A model generated the notes under the pieces. That model was not told where the DNA came from, did not search any database, and worked only from the letters and a program-made list of their open reading frames with translations. This document shows, piece by piece, positions 1 through 10,863 of a stretch of 64,000 nt of DNA. A program made the translations under genes and the position numbers. Each line of letters begins with the position of its first letter. Within the stretch, counting starts at the first letter, position 1. The stretch lies in assembly GCF_001428005.1 (NCBI RefSeq), contig NZ_LMSB01000004.1:10046-74045 (forward strand). Direction: 5' to 3'. Source of the DNA: Arthrobacter sp. Soil736. GTDB taxonomy: Bacteria; Actinomycetota; Actinomycetes; Actinomycetales; Micrococcaceae.

Positions 1-470
1 ACGTTGTAGAGCCGGCCGGAGAAGTTGATCCGCATGCCGTGGGTCAGGTGCCCGCCGTGCGCCAGGTTCAGGCCCATGATGGTGTCGCCCGGCTTGATCA
101 GCGCGTGCATCACCGAGGCGTTCGCCTGCGCCCCGGAGTGCGGCTGCACGTTCGCGTACTCCGCGCCGAACAGGGCCTTGACCCGGTCGATCGCCAGCTG
201 CTCGATCACGTCCACGTGCTCGCAGCCGCCGTAGTACCGCTTGCCCGGGTACCCTTCGGCGTACTTGTTCGTCAGCACCGAGCCCTGCGCCTGCATCACC
301 GCAACCGCGGTGTGGTTCTCCGACGCGATCATCTCCAGCCCGCCGCGCTGCCGGGTCAGCTCGTCATCGATCTTCGCCGCGATCTCCGGATCCAGCGCCG
401 ACAGCTCCGCGTCCAGGGACGGGGACACGACCTGCTCAAACGCGGCCGTTACGGCAGCGACCCCGCTCAC
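1..470 (-). CDS. glyA: Serine hydroxymethyltransferase, 5' part (runs off window)
   Basis: The first 156 codons are present. SHMT is a cytosolic PLP enzyme that interconverts serine and glycine with tetrahydrofolate. The translation carries typical SHMT segments: an N-terminal [16 protein letters not shown] helix, GLEMIASEN, and [11 protein letters not shown] near the window edge. The GTG start overlaps the gcvH stop by four bases (GTGA), so translation is probably coupled. It is the last gene seen in the gcvP-gcvT-gcvH-glyA operon, which fits joint use of glycine and methylene-THF. The PLP lysine and C-terminal domain lie outside the window. Confidence 0.95.
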   Translation of the reverse strand, partial: MSGVAAVTAAFEQVVSPSLDAELSALDPEIAAKIDDELTRQRGGLEMIASENHTAVAVMQAQGSVLTNKYAEGYPGKRYYGGCEHVDVIEQLAIDRVKALFGAEYANVQPHSGAQANASVMHALIKPGDTIMGLNLAHGGHLTHGMRINFSGRLYN

Positions 471-850
471 AGCTCGCCGCCGTTGGCTGCCGCGTACTCT
501 TCAGCTGACATGAGCGGGCCCTCGTCAGTCACGGCCACCTTGAACAGCCAGCCGGCACCATACGGATCGCTGTTGATCAGCGCCGGATCCGAAACAACCT
601 CATCATTGATCTCGACAACCTCGCCCGTCACCGGGGCATACAGGTCCGAAACGGACTTGGTGGACTCCACCTCGCCGCACGTCTCCCCCGCGGTCACGGC
701 CGAGCCCACCTCCGGCAGGTCCACGTAAACGATGTCGCCCAAGGCATCGGCAGCCACGGCGGAAATTCCAATCCCCGCAGGGCCGGACCCGTCAGCAGCA
801 ACCCACTCGTGCTCTGCGGAGTACTTCAGTTCAGCAACTACTTTGCTCAT
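467..850 (-). CDS. gcvH: Glycine cleavage system H protein
   Basis: This 127-residue lipoyl carrier shuttles the aminomethyl group between P and T proteins. The lipoylation site is visible as ESTKSVS with Lys65, preceded by the GETCGE turn. Length is normal for the family (about 125-130). ATG at 850 is chosen over an in-frame TTG nine bases upstream because AAGGA lies at suitable spacing and the protein then begins [11 protein letters not shown]. It is separated from gcvT by about 190 bases containing three hairpins and overlaps glyA by four bases. Confidence 0.96.
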   Translation of the reverse strand: MSKVVAELKYSAEHEWVAADGSGPAGIGISAVAADALGDIVYVDLPEVGSAVTAGETCGEVESTKSVSDLYAPVTGEVVEINDEVVSDPALINSDPYGAGWLFKVAVTDEGPLMSAEEYAAANGGEL

Positions 851-933
851 GTTTCTCAATCCTTAAAGTTCGTGGTTCCAACTCGTAAATCTTGTTGTCC
901 GGTTTGGGGGCGGGGAACCGAGGTGACCGTCAA

Positions 934-1043
934 GGTCCCCTTCGGGACCGGCATCCGGAAGCGTGCGTCTAAGGGAGCGTCACGCCGGCCCAGCCGGCGT
1001 CTTCGCGACCGAGCACGCGGAGGATGTCGGTCCCGACGGGACC
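934..1043. repeat. Three short hairpins in the gcvT-gcvH gap
   Basis: The gap holds three perfect inverted repeats: GGTCCC/GGGACC with a 4-base loop (934-949), ACGCCGGC/GCCGGCGT with a 3-base loop (982-1000), and GGTCCC/GGGACC with a 3-base loop (1029-1043) that touches the gcvT stop codon. None has a T-tract on the minus strand. They could be a processing or attenuation element that tunes gcvH-glyA relative to gcvPT. The function is inferred; the repeats are seen directly. Confidence 0.7.
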
Positions 1044-2164
1044 TACTTGTCCCGCTTGTAGAACGGCAGTGCGACGACTTCGAACGGCTCCGCCTTGCCG
1101 CGCAGATCGATGTCCAGGGCGGTGCCGGGCTCGGTGAACTCGACGTCGACATAAGCCATGGCGACCGGGTAGCCAAGCGTGGGGCTGGGCTGGCCGGAGG
1201 TCACTTCGCCAACGACGTTGCCGTCCTTGAGCACCGGGTAGTGGCCGCGGCCGGCCCGGCGGCCCAGTCCCTTGAGACCGACCAGCTTGCGTCCGCTCGT
1301 GGAACCGGCGCCGGCTGCCTTGAGCTCGCCCAGGGCAGCCTTTCCGACGAAGTCCGATTCCTTGGCGAGCGAGACAACCGGTCCCAGGCCTGCGGCGTAG
1401 GGGTTGCCGTCGCGGGAGAGCTCATTGCCGTACAGCGGCATGCCGGCTTCAAGGCGCAGCGAGTCGCGGCAGGCCAGGCCGGCGGGGATGAGCCCGTGGC
1501 CGGCACCGGTTTCCAGCAATGCCTCCCACAGGCCCGCTGCGTCCCCATTGGGAATGTAGATTTCGAAGCCGTCCTCGCCGGTGTACCCGGTCCGGGCCAG
1601 CAGCAGCTCCTGACCGTTGATTTCGACCTCAACCGCGGCGTAGTACTTGAGCTCCGTGACGAGCGAGTGCTGCTCGGCCGGCACCAGCGTCAGCAGAATG
1701 GCCTCTGCGTTCGGGCCCTGAACGGCGATCAGGGAAGTCTCGGCAGAAACGTCCTCCACCGTGACGTCGAAGCCCGCGGCCCTTTCGGCCAGCGCTGCGG
1801 CGACCACCACGGCGTTGCCGGCGTTCGGGACCACGAGGTACTTCTCCTCGCCCCGGCGGTAGGAGATCAGGTCATCGATGATGCCGCCGTCTTCCTGGCA
1901 GATCAGCGAGTACTTGGCCTTGCCGACGGCGACCGCTGACAGCTTGCCGGCCAGGGCGTAGTCCAGGAAGGCCGCGGCGTCCGGGCCGGTCACCCAGACC
2001 TCGCCCATGTGGGAGAGGTCGAACAGGCCGGCGGCGTTGCGTACGGCGTGGTGCTCGGCCAGTTCGGAGCTGTACTTGAGCGGCATCTGCCAGCCACCGA
2101 AGTCGGTGAAGGAGGCGCCGGCCTTCTTGTGCTCTTCGTAGAGCGCGGTGTAGTTCTCAGTCAT
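1043..2164 (-). CDS. gcvT: Aminomethyltransferase (glycine cleavage T protein)
   Basis: This 373-residue protein transfers the methylene unit from aminomethyl-lipoyl-H protein to THF, releasing ammonia. Family features are visible: the N-terminal FGGWQMPLKY and FDLSHMGE segments, RTGYTGEDGFEIY in the middle (folate-binding region), LACRDSLRLEAGMPLYG, and the C-terminal EVTSGQPSPTLG barrel domain. Length is normal. It follows gcvP by 40 bases, so co-transcription from the riboswitch promoter is likely. Confidence 0.97.
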   Translation of the reverse strand: MTENYTALYEEHKKAGASFTDFGGWQMPLKYSSELAEHHAVRNAAGLFDLSHMGEVWVTGPDAAAFLDYALAGKLSAVAVGKAKYSLICQEDGGIIDDLISYRRGEEKYLVVPNAGNAVVVAAALAERAAGFDVTVEDVSAETSLIAVQGPNAEAILLTLVPAEQHSLVTELKYYAAVEVEINGQELLLARTGYTGEDGFEIYIPNGDAAGLWEALLETGAGHGLIPAGLACRDSLRLEAGMPLYGNELSRDGNPYAAGLGPVVSLAKESDFVGKAALGELKAAGAGSTSGRKLVGLKGLGRRAGRGHYPVLKDGNVVGEVTSGQPSPTLGYPVAMAYVDVEFTEPGTALDIDLRGKAEPFEVVALPFYKRDK

Positions 2165-2204
2165 GGGAAAGTGCCTTTCAATCTGGTGATTGAGCTGGTC
2201 GAAA

Positions 2205-5057
<2,853 letters not shown>

Positions 5058-5107
5058 TGAGGAACTCCATAATTCAGGTGGCACAAAGCGCCACGATGAT
5101 TCGGGTT

Positions 5108-5306
5108 CCTCCCCGCTCTGTATTGGACCTGAGAGTTTCCGCGTTGCCTGCTGTTAACAGGCGCCACTTGCACCGTCGGTGAGCCCGGTTTCCCGGACTG
5201 CTTTCCAGAGTTGCCTTGCCGCGGCGGTACGTGGGCCTGAGAGATTCCTGGGGAGGATTTGCTCCTACGGCGCCTGCTGAACGTACCGGCAGGACTCTCC
5301 CGCCGC
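5108..5306 (-). promoter_or_regulatory. Tandem glycine riboswitch upstream of gcvP
   Basis: Read on the minus strand, two consecutive aptamers are visible. The first (about 5306-5222) starts GGGAGAGTC and has a GCGCCG-AGGAGCAA segment and ATCTCTCAGGCC. The second (about 5216-5108) starts AACTCTGGAAAG and has GGTGCAAGTGGC and AACTCTCAGGTCC, ending ACAGAGCGGGGAGG. These are the conserved blocks of the glycine (gcvT) riboswitch. In actinobacteria glycine binding usually turns on gcv expression; that is expected from the family, not shown here. The leader ends about 50 bases before the gcvP start. Confidence 0.93.
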
Positions 5307-5308
5307 AG

Positions 5309-5338
5309 ATCATAAGCTGTGCCACTGGTGGGTGACAC
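5309..5338 (-). promoter_or_regulatory. Candidate gcv promoter
   Basis: On the minus strand a TATGAT -10-like hexamer (5314-5309) lies about seven bases before the first conserved riboswitch helix. A weak GTGTCA is about 18 bases upstream as a possible -35. The position matches a transcript starting at the riboswitch 5' end. It is inferred from spacing only. Confidence 0.45.
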
Positions 5339-5398
5339 GGCTCACACCATATCTGCTCCCGCGGCCGGATGCAAAATTTGCGTTATATAAGTGGGCTA

Positions 5399-5427
5399 TT
5401 GTCACGCAGGCAGGGAGTTAGTAATGT
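5399..5427 (+). promoter_or_regulatory. Candidate promoter for the secreted protein
   Basis: TTGTCA (5399-5404) and TAATGT (5422-5427) are separated by 17 bases, an acceptable sigma-70-type spacing. This would leave a leader of roughly 140 bases before the ATG at 5577. Inference from sequence only. Confidence 0.35.
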
Positions 5428-5576
5428 GCGGTCAACCGGACTTTAGGCCGCATCAGGCGGCGCCCGGAACGGCGCTGCCGTCAGGGGCTACGCCCCGTAC
5501 ATTAAGGCGCCCGGTCACCGCACTGGCCGGCAATGCGGAACACAGGACGCTACGCTTCCATTCAAGGGAGAACCTG

Positions 5577-6029
5577 ATGTTAGGCACCAGAAGCCGCCTC
5601 GCCGCCGTCGCTCTTGCCGCCGCCCTCGTGACCGTAGCCGCCCCCGCGCAAGCAGCCCCCGCCACGCTCGTGAGCGCGGGACCGGGAATCCTCGTCGCCG
5701 ACGGCGCCGCGGTGGATGTTCCCGTCACCTTCGTGTGCGACACCGACCCCGCCCTGATCATCGCAATACCCGTCGTCCAACTCACCCAAAGAGTCAGCGA
5801 CGGACGGATCGCCGGCGGCGGCGGAAACGATCAGATCAGCTGCACCAAGAAGGCCCAAACAGTCACCATAAGGGTGGTTCCAAATGTGATGGCGTTCAAC
5901 GAAGGCGCCGCCGCAGCTACGGTCTTCCTGCAAAGCTGCAGCGCGCAATTCCAGTGCTCCGCCGTCATTATCACCACCGAAATAACGCTCGCCAAACCCG
6001 CCGGTGCCGGGCTTCCGCCCCAACGATAA
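5577..6029 (+). CDS. Secreted small protein, unknown function
   Basis: The 150-residue product starts with a clear Sec signal peptide: basic MLGTRSR, a hydrophobic alanine/valine core, and an AQAAPA cleavage region near residue 27. The mature part is mostly short beta-prone stretches and has four cysteines (in VCDTDP, ISCTKK, QSCSAQ, FQCSAV) that could form two disulfides. AAGGGAG lies six bases before the ATG. A start further upstream at 5391 is possible but would bury the signal peptide. It is divergent from the gcv operon. I do not recognise a family. Confidence 0.72.
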   Translation: MLGTRSRLAAVALAAALVTVAAPAQAAPATLVSAGPGILVADGAAVDVPVTFVCDTDPALIIAIPVVQLTQRVSDGRIAGGGGNDQISCTKKAQTVTIRVVPNVMAFNEGAAAATVFLQSCSAQFQCSAVIITTEITLAKPAGAGLPPQR

Positions 6030-6031
6030 AC

Positions 6032-6583
6032 CTAGGAGCTGGCCGTCCCTGCCAATTCGTCCTGGCGGCCATCGGAAAGTTCCAGCTGCCGGACGATTCC
6101 GTCCACCAGCGACGCCGGGTCATCGAGGATGTCCGCCACTATGTGGGCCTCGTCGAACGCCAGCGGTTCGAGCGTGGCCAGCTGGGAAGCCAGCAGGCTG
6201 CTGGGCATGTATTCGTGCGCCCTGCTGCTCAGCCGGCCGGAGATTGTGGCTGCCTCGCCGGACAGGTGGACGAACACGAGGTCCGGTGCGAAGCTGCGCA
6301 GCAGGTCGCGGTAGCTGCGCTTGAGCGCCGAGCAGGCGATGATGCGGGAGCCGGCGCCGTCCCCCGGCGTTGCCAGCGCAGTACCGATTTCGGCGAGCCA
6401 TGGCGCCCGGTCGTCGTCGTCCAGCGGGATGCCGGCGGCCATCTTTGCCTTGTTGGCGGGCGGATGAAAGTCGTCTCCGTCGAAGAAGGGAACGCCCAGC
6501 CGCTCCCCAAGGAGGGCGCCGATGGTGGACTTTCCGCAGCCGGAGACGCCCATGACAACCAGGGGCGGCAGATTCGTGATCAT
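6032..6583 (-). CDS. gntK: Gluconokinase
   Basis: This 183-residue GntK-type kinase phosphorylates D-gluconate to 6-phosphogluconate using ATP. The Walker A motif GVSGCGKST is at residues 12-20, followed by FFDGDDFHPPANKAKM and DRAPWL, diagnostic of thermoresistant-type gluconokinases, and CSALKRSYRDLLR. Length is typical. It lies 59 bases downstream of the idonate dehydrogenase-like gene on the same strand, completing a sugar-acid route into the pentose phosphate pathway. The ATG at 6583 has GGAAG upstream. Confidence 0.93.
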   Translation of the reverse strand: MITNLPPLVVMGVSGCGKSTIGALLGERLGVPFFDGDDFHPPANKAKMAAGIPLDDDDRAPWLAEIGTALATPGDGAGSRIIACSALKRSYRDLLRSFAPDLVFVHLSGEAATISGRLSSRAHEYMPSSLLASQLATLEPLAFDEAHIVADILDDPASLVDGIVRQLELSDGRQDELAGTASS

Positions 6584-6642
6584 GGTGTTCTTCCTTGAAT
6601 GGTTCTTGCCGCCTGCGGCGATGCTTGCGGCGCCGGGGTCAT

Positions 6643-7704
6643 TTACGCTGAGCCGAAGCTCAGCAGCACCTTGCCGGATTCGGCGGAGTTGCGGGCCACG
6701 CCGAAGGCTTCGAGGGCCGCTTCCACCGGGAACTCGTGGGTGATGACCGGGTCGATGTGGAGGGTGCCGTCGGCCAGTGCGGCGATGACGTCGTCGATTT
6801 CGTCGTTGAAGCGGAAGGAGCCCTTGAGTTCGAGTTCGCGGGTGATGGCCAGGGAGATCAGGACCGGCTGCGGGCCGGTGGGCAGCAGGCCCACCATCAC
6901 CACGGTCCCGCCGCGGGCGGCGCCCTGGATGGCGGAGGCCAGGCCGTGGTGGTTGCCGGAGGATTCGATCACGACGTCGGCTTCGACGGCGGCGATCGCT
7001 TCCGCGTCGCCGGCGGCCAGGACCTCGTCCGCGCCCACGGCGGTGGCGATCTCGAGCGGTTTGGCGTGCATGTCGACGGCGACGATCCGGGCGGCTCCGG
7101 CCCGCTTCAGGACGGCGACGGCCAGCGCGCCGATGGGGCCGCTGCCGATCACCAGGGCGGTTTTGCCGGCGACGTCGCCGGCCCGGGCCACCGCATGCCA
7201 GGCAACACTGGCGGGTTCGATCAGCGCCGCGGTGCGCAGGTCGATGCTGCCGGGTAGGGCCCGGAGCATCCGCACCGGCAGGTTCACATAGCGGCTGAAC
7301 GCGCCGTCGGTGTGCGGGTAGCGGGCCGCGCTGCCCAGGTACGTGCACCCGGGTGAGAGGTTGGGCCGGTCCGCCGGATACCGCGCCGCGCCCGGACCCG
7401 GGGTGGCCGGGTGAACCGCGACGGCGGTCCCGGCGGCCGGACCCGTGCCGTCGGCCGCGGGCCGGACCACCCGGCCGGAAATCTCATGGCCCAGCACCAG
7501 GGGTGCCTTCAGGATGGATTCGCCCGCCGCGCCGTGCAGCCAGTAGTGCAGGTCCGAGCCGCAGATCCCGCCGTACAGGACCTCGACGACGGCCTCGTCC
7601 GGGGCCGGCGCGGCCAGCGGGACCTCCTCGATCCGCAGGTCGCCCTTCGCGTGCGCCACCACCGCCGGGCCCGAGGCCGGCAAGGCTGTAGTTGCCGGTG
7701 CCAT
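6643..7704 (-). CDS. L-idonate 5-dehydrogenase-like zinc-type MDR alcohol dehydrogenase
   Basis: This 353-residue medium-chain dehydrogenase probably oxidises a sugar acid or polyol such as L-idonate with NAD(P). The catalytic-zinc elements GGICGSD (Cys48) and LGHE (His73, Glu74) are present, as is the Rossmann motif GSGPIGALAV. The usual cluster of four structural-zinc cysteines is missing: the lobe reads HPATPGPGAARYPADRPN with a single cysteine after it. The start codon shares one base with the stop of the upstream SDR, so they are translationally coupled. The context with gntK supports a sugar-acid substrate; the exact substrate is inferred. Confidence 0.82.
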   Translation of the reverse strand: MAPATTALPASGPAVVAHAKGDLRIEEVPLAAPAPDEAVVEVLYGGICGSDLHYWLHGAAGESILKAPLVLGHEISGRVVRPAADGTGPAAGTAVAVHPATPGPGAARYPADRPNLSPGCTYLGSAARYPHTDGAFSRYVNLPVRMLRALPGSIDLRTAALIEPASVAWHAVARAGDVAGKTALVIGSGPIGALAVAVLKRAGAARIVAVDMHAKPLEIATAVGADEVLAAGDAEAIAAVEADVVIESSGNHHGLASAIQGAARGGTVVMVGLLPTGPQPVLISLAITRELELKGSFRFNDEIDDVIAALADGTLHIDPVITHEFPVEAALEAFGVARNSAESGKVLLSFGSA

Positions 7705-7890
7705 CAGACCACCACCGTCATTCCGCCGTCGATGAAGATCGTCTGGCCGTTCACGAAGTCCGAGCCGCTCGAGGCCAGCCAGACCGCCGGGCCGGCCCAG
7801 ACCACCACCGTCATTCCGCCGTCGATGAAGATCGTCTGGCCGTTCACGAAGTCCGAGCCGCTCGAGGCCAGCCAGACCGCCGGGCCGGCC
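7705..7890. repeat. Tandem duplication, period 93 (two identical copies)
   Basis: 7705-7797 and 7798-7890 are identical. In protein terms it repeats the C-terminal block from AGPAVWLASSGSD to GGMTVVV in frame. Confidence 0.97.
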
Positions 7891-8079
7891 AGGTCCTCGA
7901 CGGTGCCCCACCGGTGCGCCGGCGTCCGGCCCAGAATCCAGGCATTGAAGTCCTCATCGTCCACCAGGTTCTGCGTCATCTCGGTATGGATGTAGCCCGG
8001 CGCGATCCCGTTGATCTGCAGCCCCGAGGCCGCCCACTCCGCGGTCATCGCCCGGGTCAGGTTCCGCAGCCCGCCCTTG

Positions 8080-8280
8080 GCCGCGATGTACGGCGCGATC
8101 GTGGGACGGGCCAGATCGGTCTGCACCGAGCAGATGTTGATGATCTTCCCGCGGCCCCGCGGAATCATGTGCCGGGCCTGAGCCGCGATGTACGGCGCGA
8201 TCGTGGGACGGGCCAGATCGGTCTGCACCGAGCAGATGTTGATGATCTTCCCGCGGCCCCGCGGAATCATGTGCCGGGCC
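8080..8280. repeat. Duplication of 99 bases with 3-base junction (period 102)
   Basis: 8080-8178 and 8182-8280 are identical and separated by tga. It duplicates the ARHMIPRGRGKIINICSV block with the catalytic Ser and Tyr-Lys segment, in frame. Confidence 0.97.
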
Positions 8281-8439
8281 GCTTCCCGGCCCACCAGGAA
8301 CGCGCTGGTCAGGTCCGTGGAAATGACCCGTTCCCAGTCCTTCACGTCCAGCTCCAGCATGGGCACCCGGTGCTGGATGCCGGCGTTGTTCACCAGGATC
8401 TCCAGCGGGCCCACGTTCTCCTCCACCCACGCGATGCCT

Positions 8440-8636
8440 CGCGCGGCCTCGGCATCGCTGGTGACATCGAACGCGCAGCTGTGCACCCGGCCGGGCGCGT
8501 AGCCGGCCGCCATCGCGGCCTCGGCGTCCTTGAGCCGCCGCGCGGCCTCGGCATCGCTGGTGACATCGAACGCGCAGCTGTGCACCCGGCCGGGCGCGTA
8601 GCCGGCCGCCATCGCGGCCTCGGCGTCCTTGAGCCG
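8440..8636. repeat. Duplication of 98 bases with 1-base junction (period 99)
   Basis: 8440-8537 and 8539-8636 are identical with one c between them. It duplicates the RLKDAEAAMAAGYAPG block in frame. Confidence 0.97.
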
Positions 8637-8643
8637 TTCCGGA

Positions 8644-8884
8644 TTGAGCCCGTTCAGCACCACCGTGGCGCCGGCATCGGCCAGGGCACGCGCCAAAGCG
8701 TTGCCGATCCCCCGGCTCGAACCCGTCACCAACGCTATGCGCCCCGCCGGCATCGGCCAGGGCACGCGCCAAAGCGTTGCCGGTTGAGCCCGTTCAGCAC
8801 CACCGTGGCGCCGGCATCGGCCAGGGCACGCGCCAAAGCGTTGCCGATCCCCCGGCTCGAACCCGTCACCAACGCTATGCGCCC
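8644..8884. repeat. Duplication of 101 bases plus a 36-base third partial copy
   Basis: 8644-8744 equals 8784-8884, and the spacer holds a further partial copy (8746-8781). The 140-base period is not a multiple of three, so it breaks the reading frame of the SDR after residue 42. Confidence 0.96.
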
Positions 8885-8967
8885 GGTCAGGTCAAAAAGT
8901 GAATTCATGAAGAGCAGCTCCTTCGCCGCGGTCTGCGCGGTAATGCGCGAAATGGTCGTTCGTTTTC

Positions 8968-9022
8968 GCGCGAACGTACACTTGGGGCCCTGGCAGCGAG
9001 GGCCGCATGTGTACGTTCGCGC
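8968..9022. repeat. 14-bp inverted repeat between two dehydrogenase genes
   Basis: GCGCGAACGTACAC (8968-8981) and its exact complement (9009-9022) flank a 27-base loop, with an additional CGTTCG/CGAACG pair (8957-8976). There is no T-tract. It sits 60 bases before the SDR start and just after the 2-hydroxyacid dehydrogenase stop, so it may be an operator for a sugar-acid regulator or an mRNA hairpin. Confidence 0.6.
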
Positions 9023-9029
9023 TGTTCCT

Positions 9030-9971
9030 CTAGAAGGGGCCGCGCTGGACCAGGTTGGCCGGAGCCTGTCCGGCGGCGAGGGCTTCGAGCTGCTTCCGCA
9101 GGAGCTTCAGGAGCCTTGGCTGGAAGGCGGACGTGTTGCCGCCGACGTGCGGGGTAATCAGGGCGTTGGGCGTGGACCACAGCGGGTGGTCCTGCGGCAG
9201 CGGTTCCGGATCCACGACGTCGAGCGCGCACTGCAGGCGACCGGACAGGACTTCCTTGGTCAGGGCAGCGGTGTCCACCACCGGGCCGCGGCCTACGTTC
9301 ACCACCAGCGCCCCGTCCGGCAGTGCGGCCAGAACTTCTTCACCAATCAGCTGATGGGTCTGCTCGTTCAGGGGCAGCACCGTGACCAGGACGTCGTGGG
9401 TGGCGGCGAGCGCGGGCAGTTGCGTGGAAGCGTGCACCTCGCCGTGCTCGTCAGTCCGGGCCACACTCCCCACCCGGGTGACCGTGACCTCGAAAGGCTC
9501 CAGGCGGCGGGCGATCTCATGCCCGATGCCGCCGACGCCCACCAGCAACACACGCCTGTCCGCGAGGGACTGGCGCCGCTCCGGCCGCCAGAGGCCGTAC
9601 TGCTGGTCGCGGACGGCCTGGTCGATGCCGCGCAGCTTCGCCAGGATCAGCCCCACGGCCAGTTCCGCCGTCGCGGCCGCATGGACACCGGAGGCACTGG
9701 CCACCCCGGCCGCCGGCCCGGCCGCTTCGATGACCCCGTCGTATCCGGTCGACTGCGTCTGAACGAACTTCAGGTCTTCTACCTTGGCGAGGGATCCCAG
9801 AACCGCGGAGGCGTCGATATAAGGGAGGATGACGCCGTCGATCTCACCCAGCGTCCCGCCGTCAGGATCCGTCTTCATGTCCCAAACCACTCCTCTCAGC
9901 CCCTCGGGAAGGGGTGAGAGATCGGCGAGCAGTTGCCGATCGGGGAAGCTGACGGTGCGGACTGTTTGCAT
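9030..9971 (-). CDS. D-isomer-specific 2-hydroxyacid dehydrogenase
   Basis: This 313-residue NAD-dependent enzyme reduces a 2-keto acid or oxidises a 2-hydroxy acid. The NAD motif GVGGIG is at 145-150. The catalytic triad is visible: Arg228 in NVGRGP, Glu256 in DPEPLP, and His275 in ITPHVGG. It resembles glyoxylate/2-ketogluconate reductase-type members. Its place in an idonate/gluconate-type cluster suggests 2-keto-gluconate reduction, but phosphoglycerate or glyoxylate activity is not excluded. Confidence 0.88.
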   Translation of the reverse strand: MQTVRTVSFPDRQLLADLSPLPEGLRGVVWDMKTDPDGGTLGEIDGVILPYIDASAVLGSLAKVEDLKFVQTQSTGYDGVIEAAGPAAGVASASGVHAAATAELAVGLILAKLRGIDQAVRDQQYGLWRPERRQSLADRRVLLVGVGGIGHEIARRLEPFEVTVTRVGSVARTDEHGEVHASTQLPALAATHDVLVTVLPLNEQTHQLIGEEVLAALPDGALVVNVGRGPVVDTAALTKEVLSGRLQCALDVVDPEPLPQDHPLWSTPNALITPHVGGNTSAFQPRLLKLLRKQLEALAAGQAPANLVQRGPF

Positions 9972-10019
9972 CGGAATACCTATCGGATATGTGGGGTGTA
10001 CGGGGCGGGCCTTGGGCGG

Positions 10020-10769
10020 CTAGCGCCTGTCGAACGTGAGCCCGCCGGGGACCTGGAACGTGGGCATGATTTCCAACATGCCCACATTCACGTGCCGGGG
10101 CGTTTCGATGGCGTAGTCCATCGCGTTGACGATGTCGTCCGTGGTCAGGGACTCGTAGCCTTCGTAGTACGTCTTCCAGGCCTCTTCCATGGCCTCGGGG
10201 GTGCCGCCCATGTTGCGGCCGAAGATCTCCGTCTCGACGCGCCCCGGGCAGATCTCGGTGACGCGGATGCGCTTGCCCACCGTGTCGTTGCGCAGCTGCC
10301 GGGAGATCTGGTGCACTGCGGCCTTGGTGGCGTGATAAACCGTGTGGCCGTAGAAGTTGTACACCCCGGCGATGGAGCTGACGTTGATGACGTGCCCGCG
10401 GTCGCGTTCCACCATGCCGGGCAGCACCAGCCTGGTCAGCTGGAGCAGGCCGCGCAGGTTCACATCTATGAGCTCGTCGATGTCGCCCTCGCTGGAGTCC
10501 AGGATGTTGCCGGGCCGGGACACTCCGGCGCAGTTCACCAGGACATCGATTTCAAGATCGCCGACGGCGGCGGTCAGCGCCGCGGTGTCGGTCAGGTCGA
10601 CCACGTGGGGGATGGCCCCGGTCTTGTCGGCAAGGTCTTTCAGGCGCTCCTCGTTGCGGGCCAGGGCGTGGACAGTGAGTCCCCGCTTGGTCAGGCGTTC
10701 GACGATCGCGGCGCCCATTCCTGTGGAAGCGCCCGTGACGAGGGCCGTTGAATAATCTGAAAAGGGCAT
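10020..10769 (-). CDS. Short-chain dehydrogenase (YdfG/serine dehydrogenase-like)
   Basis: A 249-residue classical SDR: TGASTGMG (12-19), NCAGV in place of NNAG, NVSS, and the YHATK pair Tyr146/Lys150. It resembles NADP-dependent 3-hydroxy-acid dehydrogenases. It begins after a strong hairpin that separates it from the upstream transporter and precedes the 2-hydroxyacid dehydrogenase by 48 bases, so it is probably the first gene of the sugar-acid unit. Substrate unknown. Confidence 0.86.
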   Translation of the reverse strand: MPFSDYSTALVTGASTGMGAAIVERLTKRGLTVHALARNEERLKDLADKTGAIPHVVDLTDTAALTAAVGDLEIDVLVNCAGVSRPGNILDSSEGDIDELIDVNLRGLLQLTRLVLPGMVERDRGHVINVSSIAGVYNFYGHTVYHATKAAVHQISRQLRNDTVGKRIRVTEICPGRVETEIFGRNMGGTPEAMEEAWKTYYEGYESLTTDDIVNAMDYAIETPRHVNVGMLEIMPTFQVPGGLTFDRR

Positions 10770-10815
10770 CTAAGTCTCCTGGTGGGTGCAGCGGCGCTGG
10801 TGCCCCGCAAGTGGT

Positions 10816-10845
10816 GCAGTGCGCTGCCGTTGGGCAGCGCACTGC
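10816..10845 (-). terminator. Strong hairpin between the MFS gene and the SDR
   Basis: GCAGTGCGCTGCC pairs perfectly with GGCAGCGCACTGC around a GTTG loop. It lies 20 bases after the MFS transporter stop on the minus strand. No clear T-tract follows, so it may be a GC-rich actinobacterial-type terminator or a processing site. Confidence 0.6.
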
Positions 10846-10863
10846 TGTTCGGATGGTGGGTGG

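Larger units (their letters stand above)
7704..8908 (-). pseudogene. Gluconate 5-dehydrogenase-like SDR broken by four internal duplications
   Basis: An SDR with [12 protein letters not shown], and YIAAK motifs, related to gluconate/idonate 5-dehydrogenases (IdnO type). Starting at ATG 8908 (GGAG upstream) it reads [19 protein letters not shown] 140-base duplication then shifts the frame. A second open frame from 8765 carries three more in-frame duplications with periods of 99, 102 and 93 bases. Removing all four (434 bases) leaves exactly 771 bases, an uninterrupted 256-residue SDR of normal length. Assembly error is therefore as likely as a real mutation. If the gene is intact in the cell it would make the keto-sugar acid intermediate between IdnD-like and GntK steps. 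Confidence 0.85.

Noticed and set aside
809..1939. 376-codon plus-strand frame over gcvT
   Set aside because: Antisense to gcvT, no protein motif.
7705..8884. CRISPR-like or minisatellite array
   Set aside because: The repeats are coding, each present only two or three times, with no uniform spacers and no cas genes.
7692..9917. 741-codon plus-strand frame over the idonate-type cluster
   Set aside because: Antisense to three recognisable genes; its internal repeats only mirror the DNA duplications of the SDR gene.
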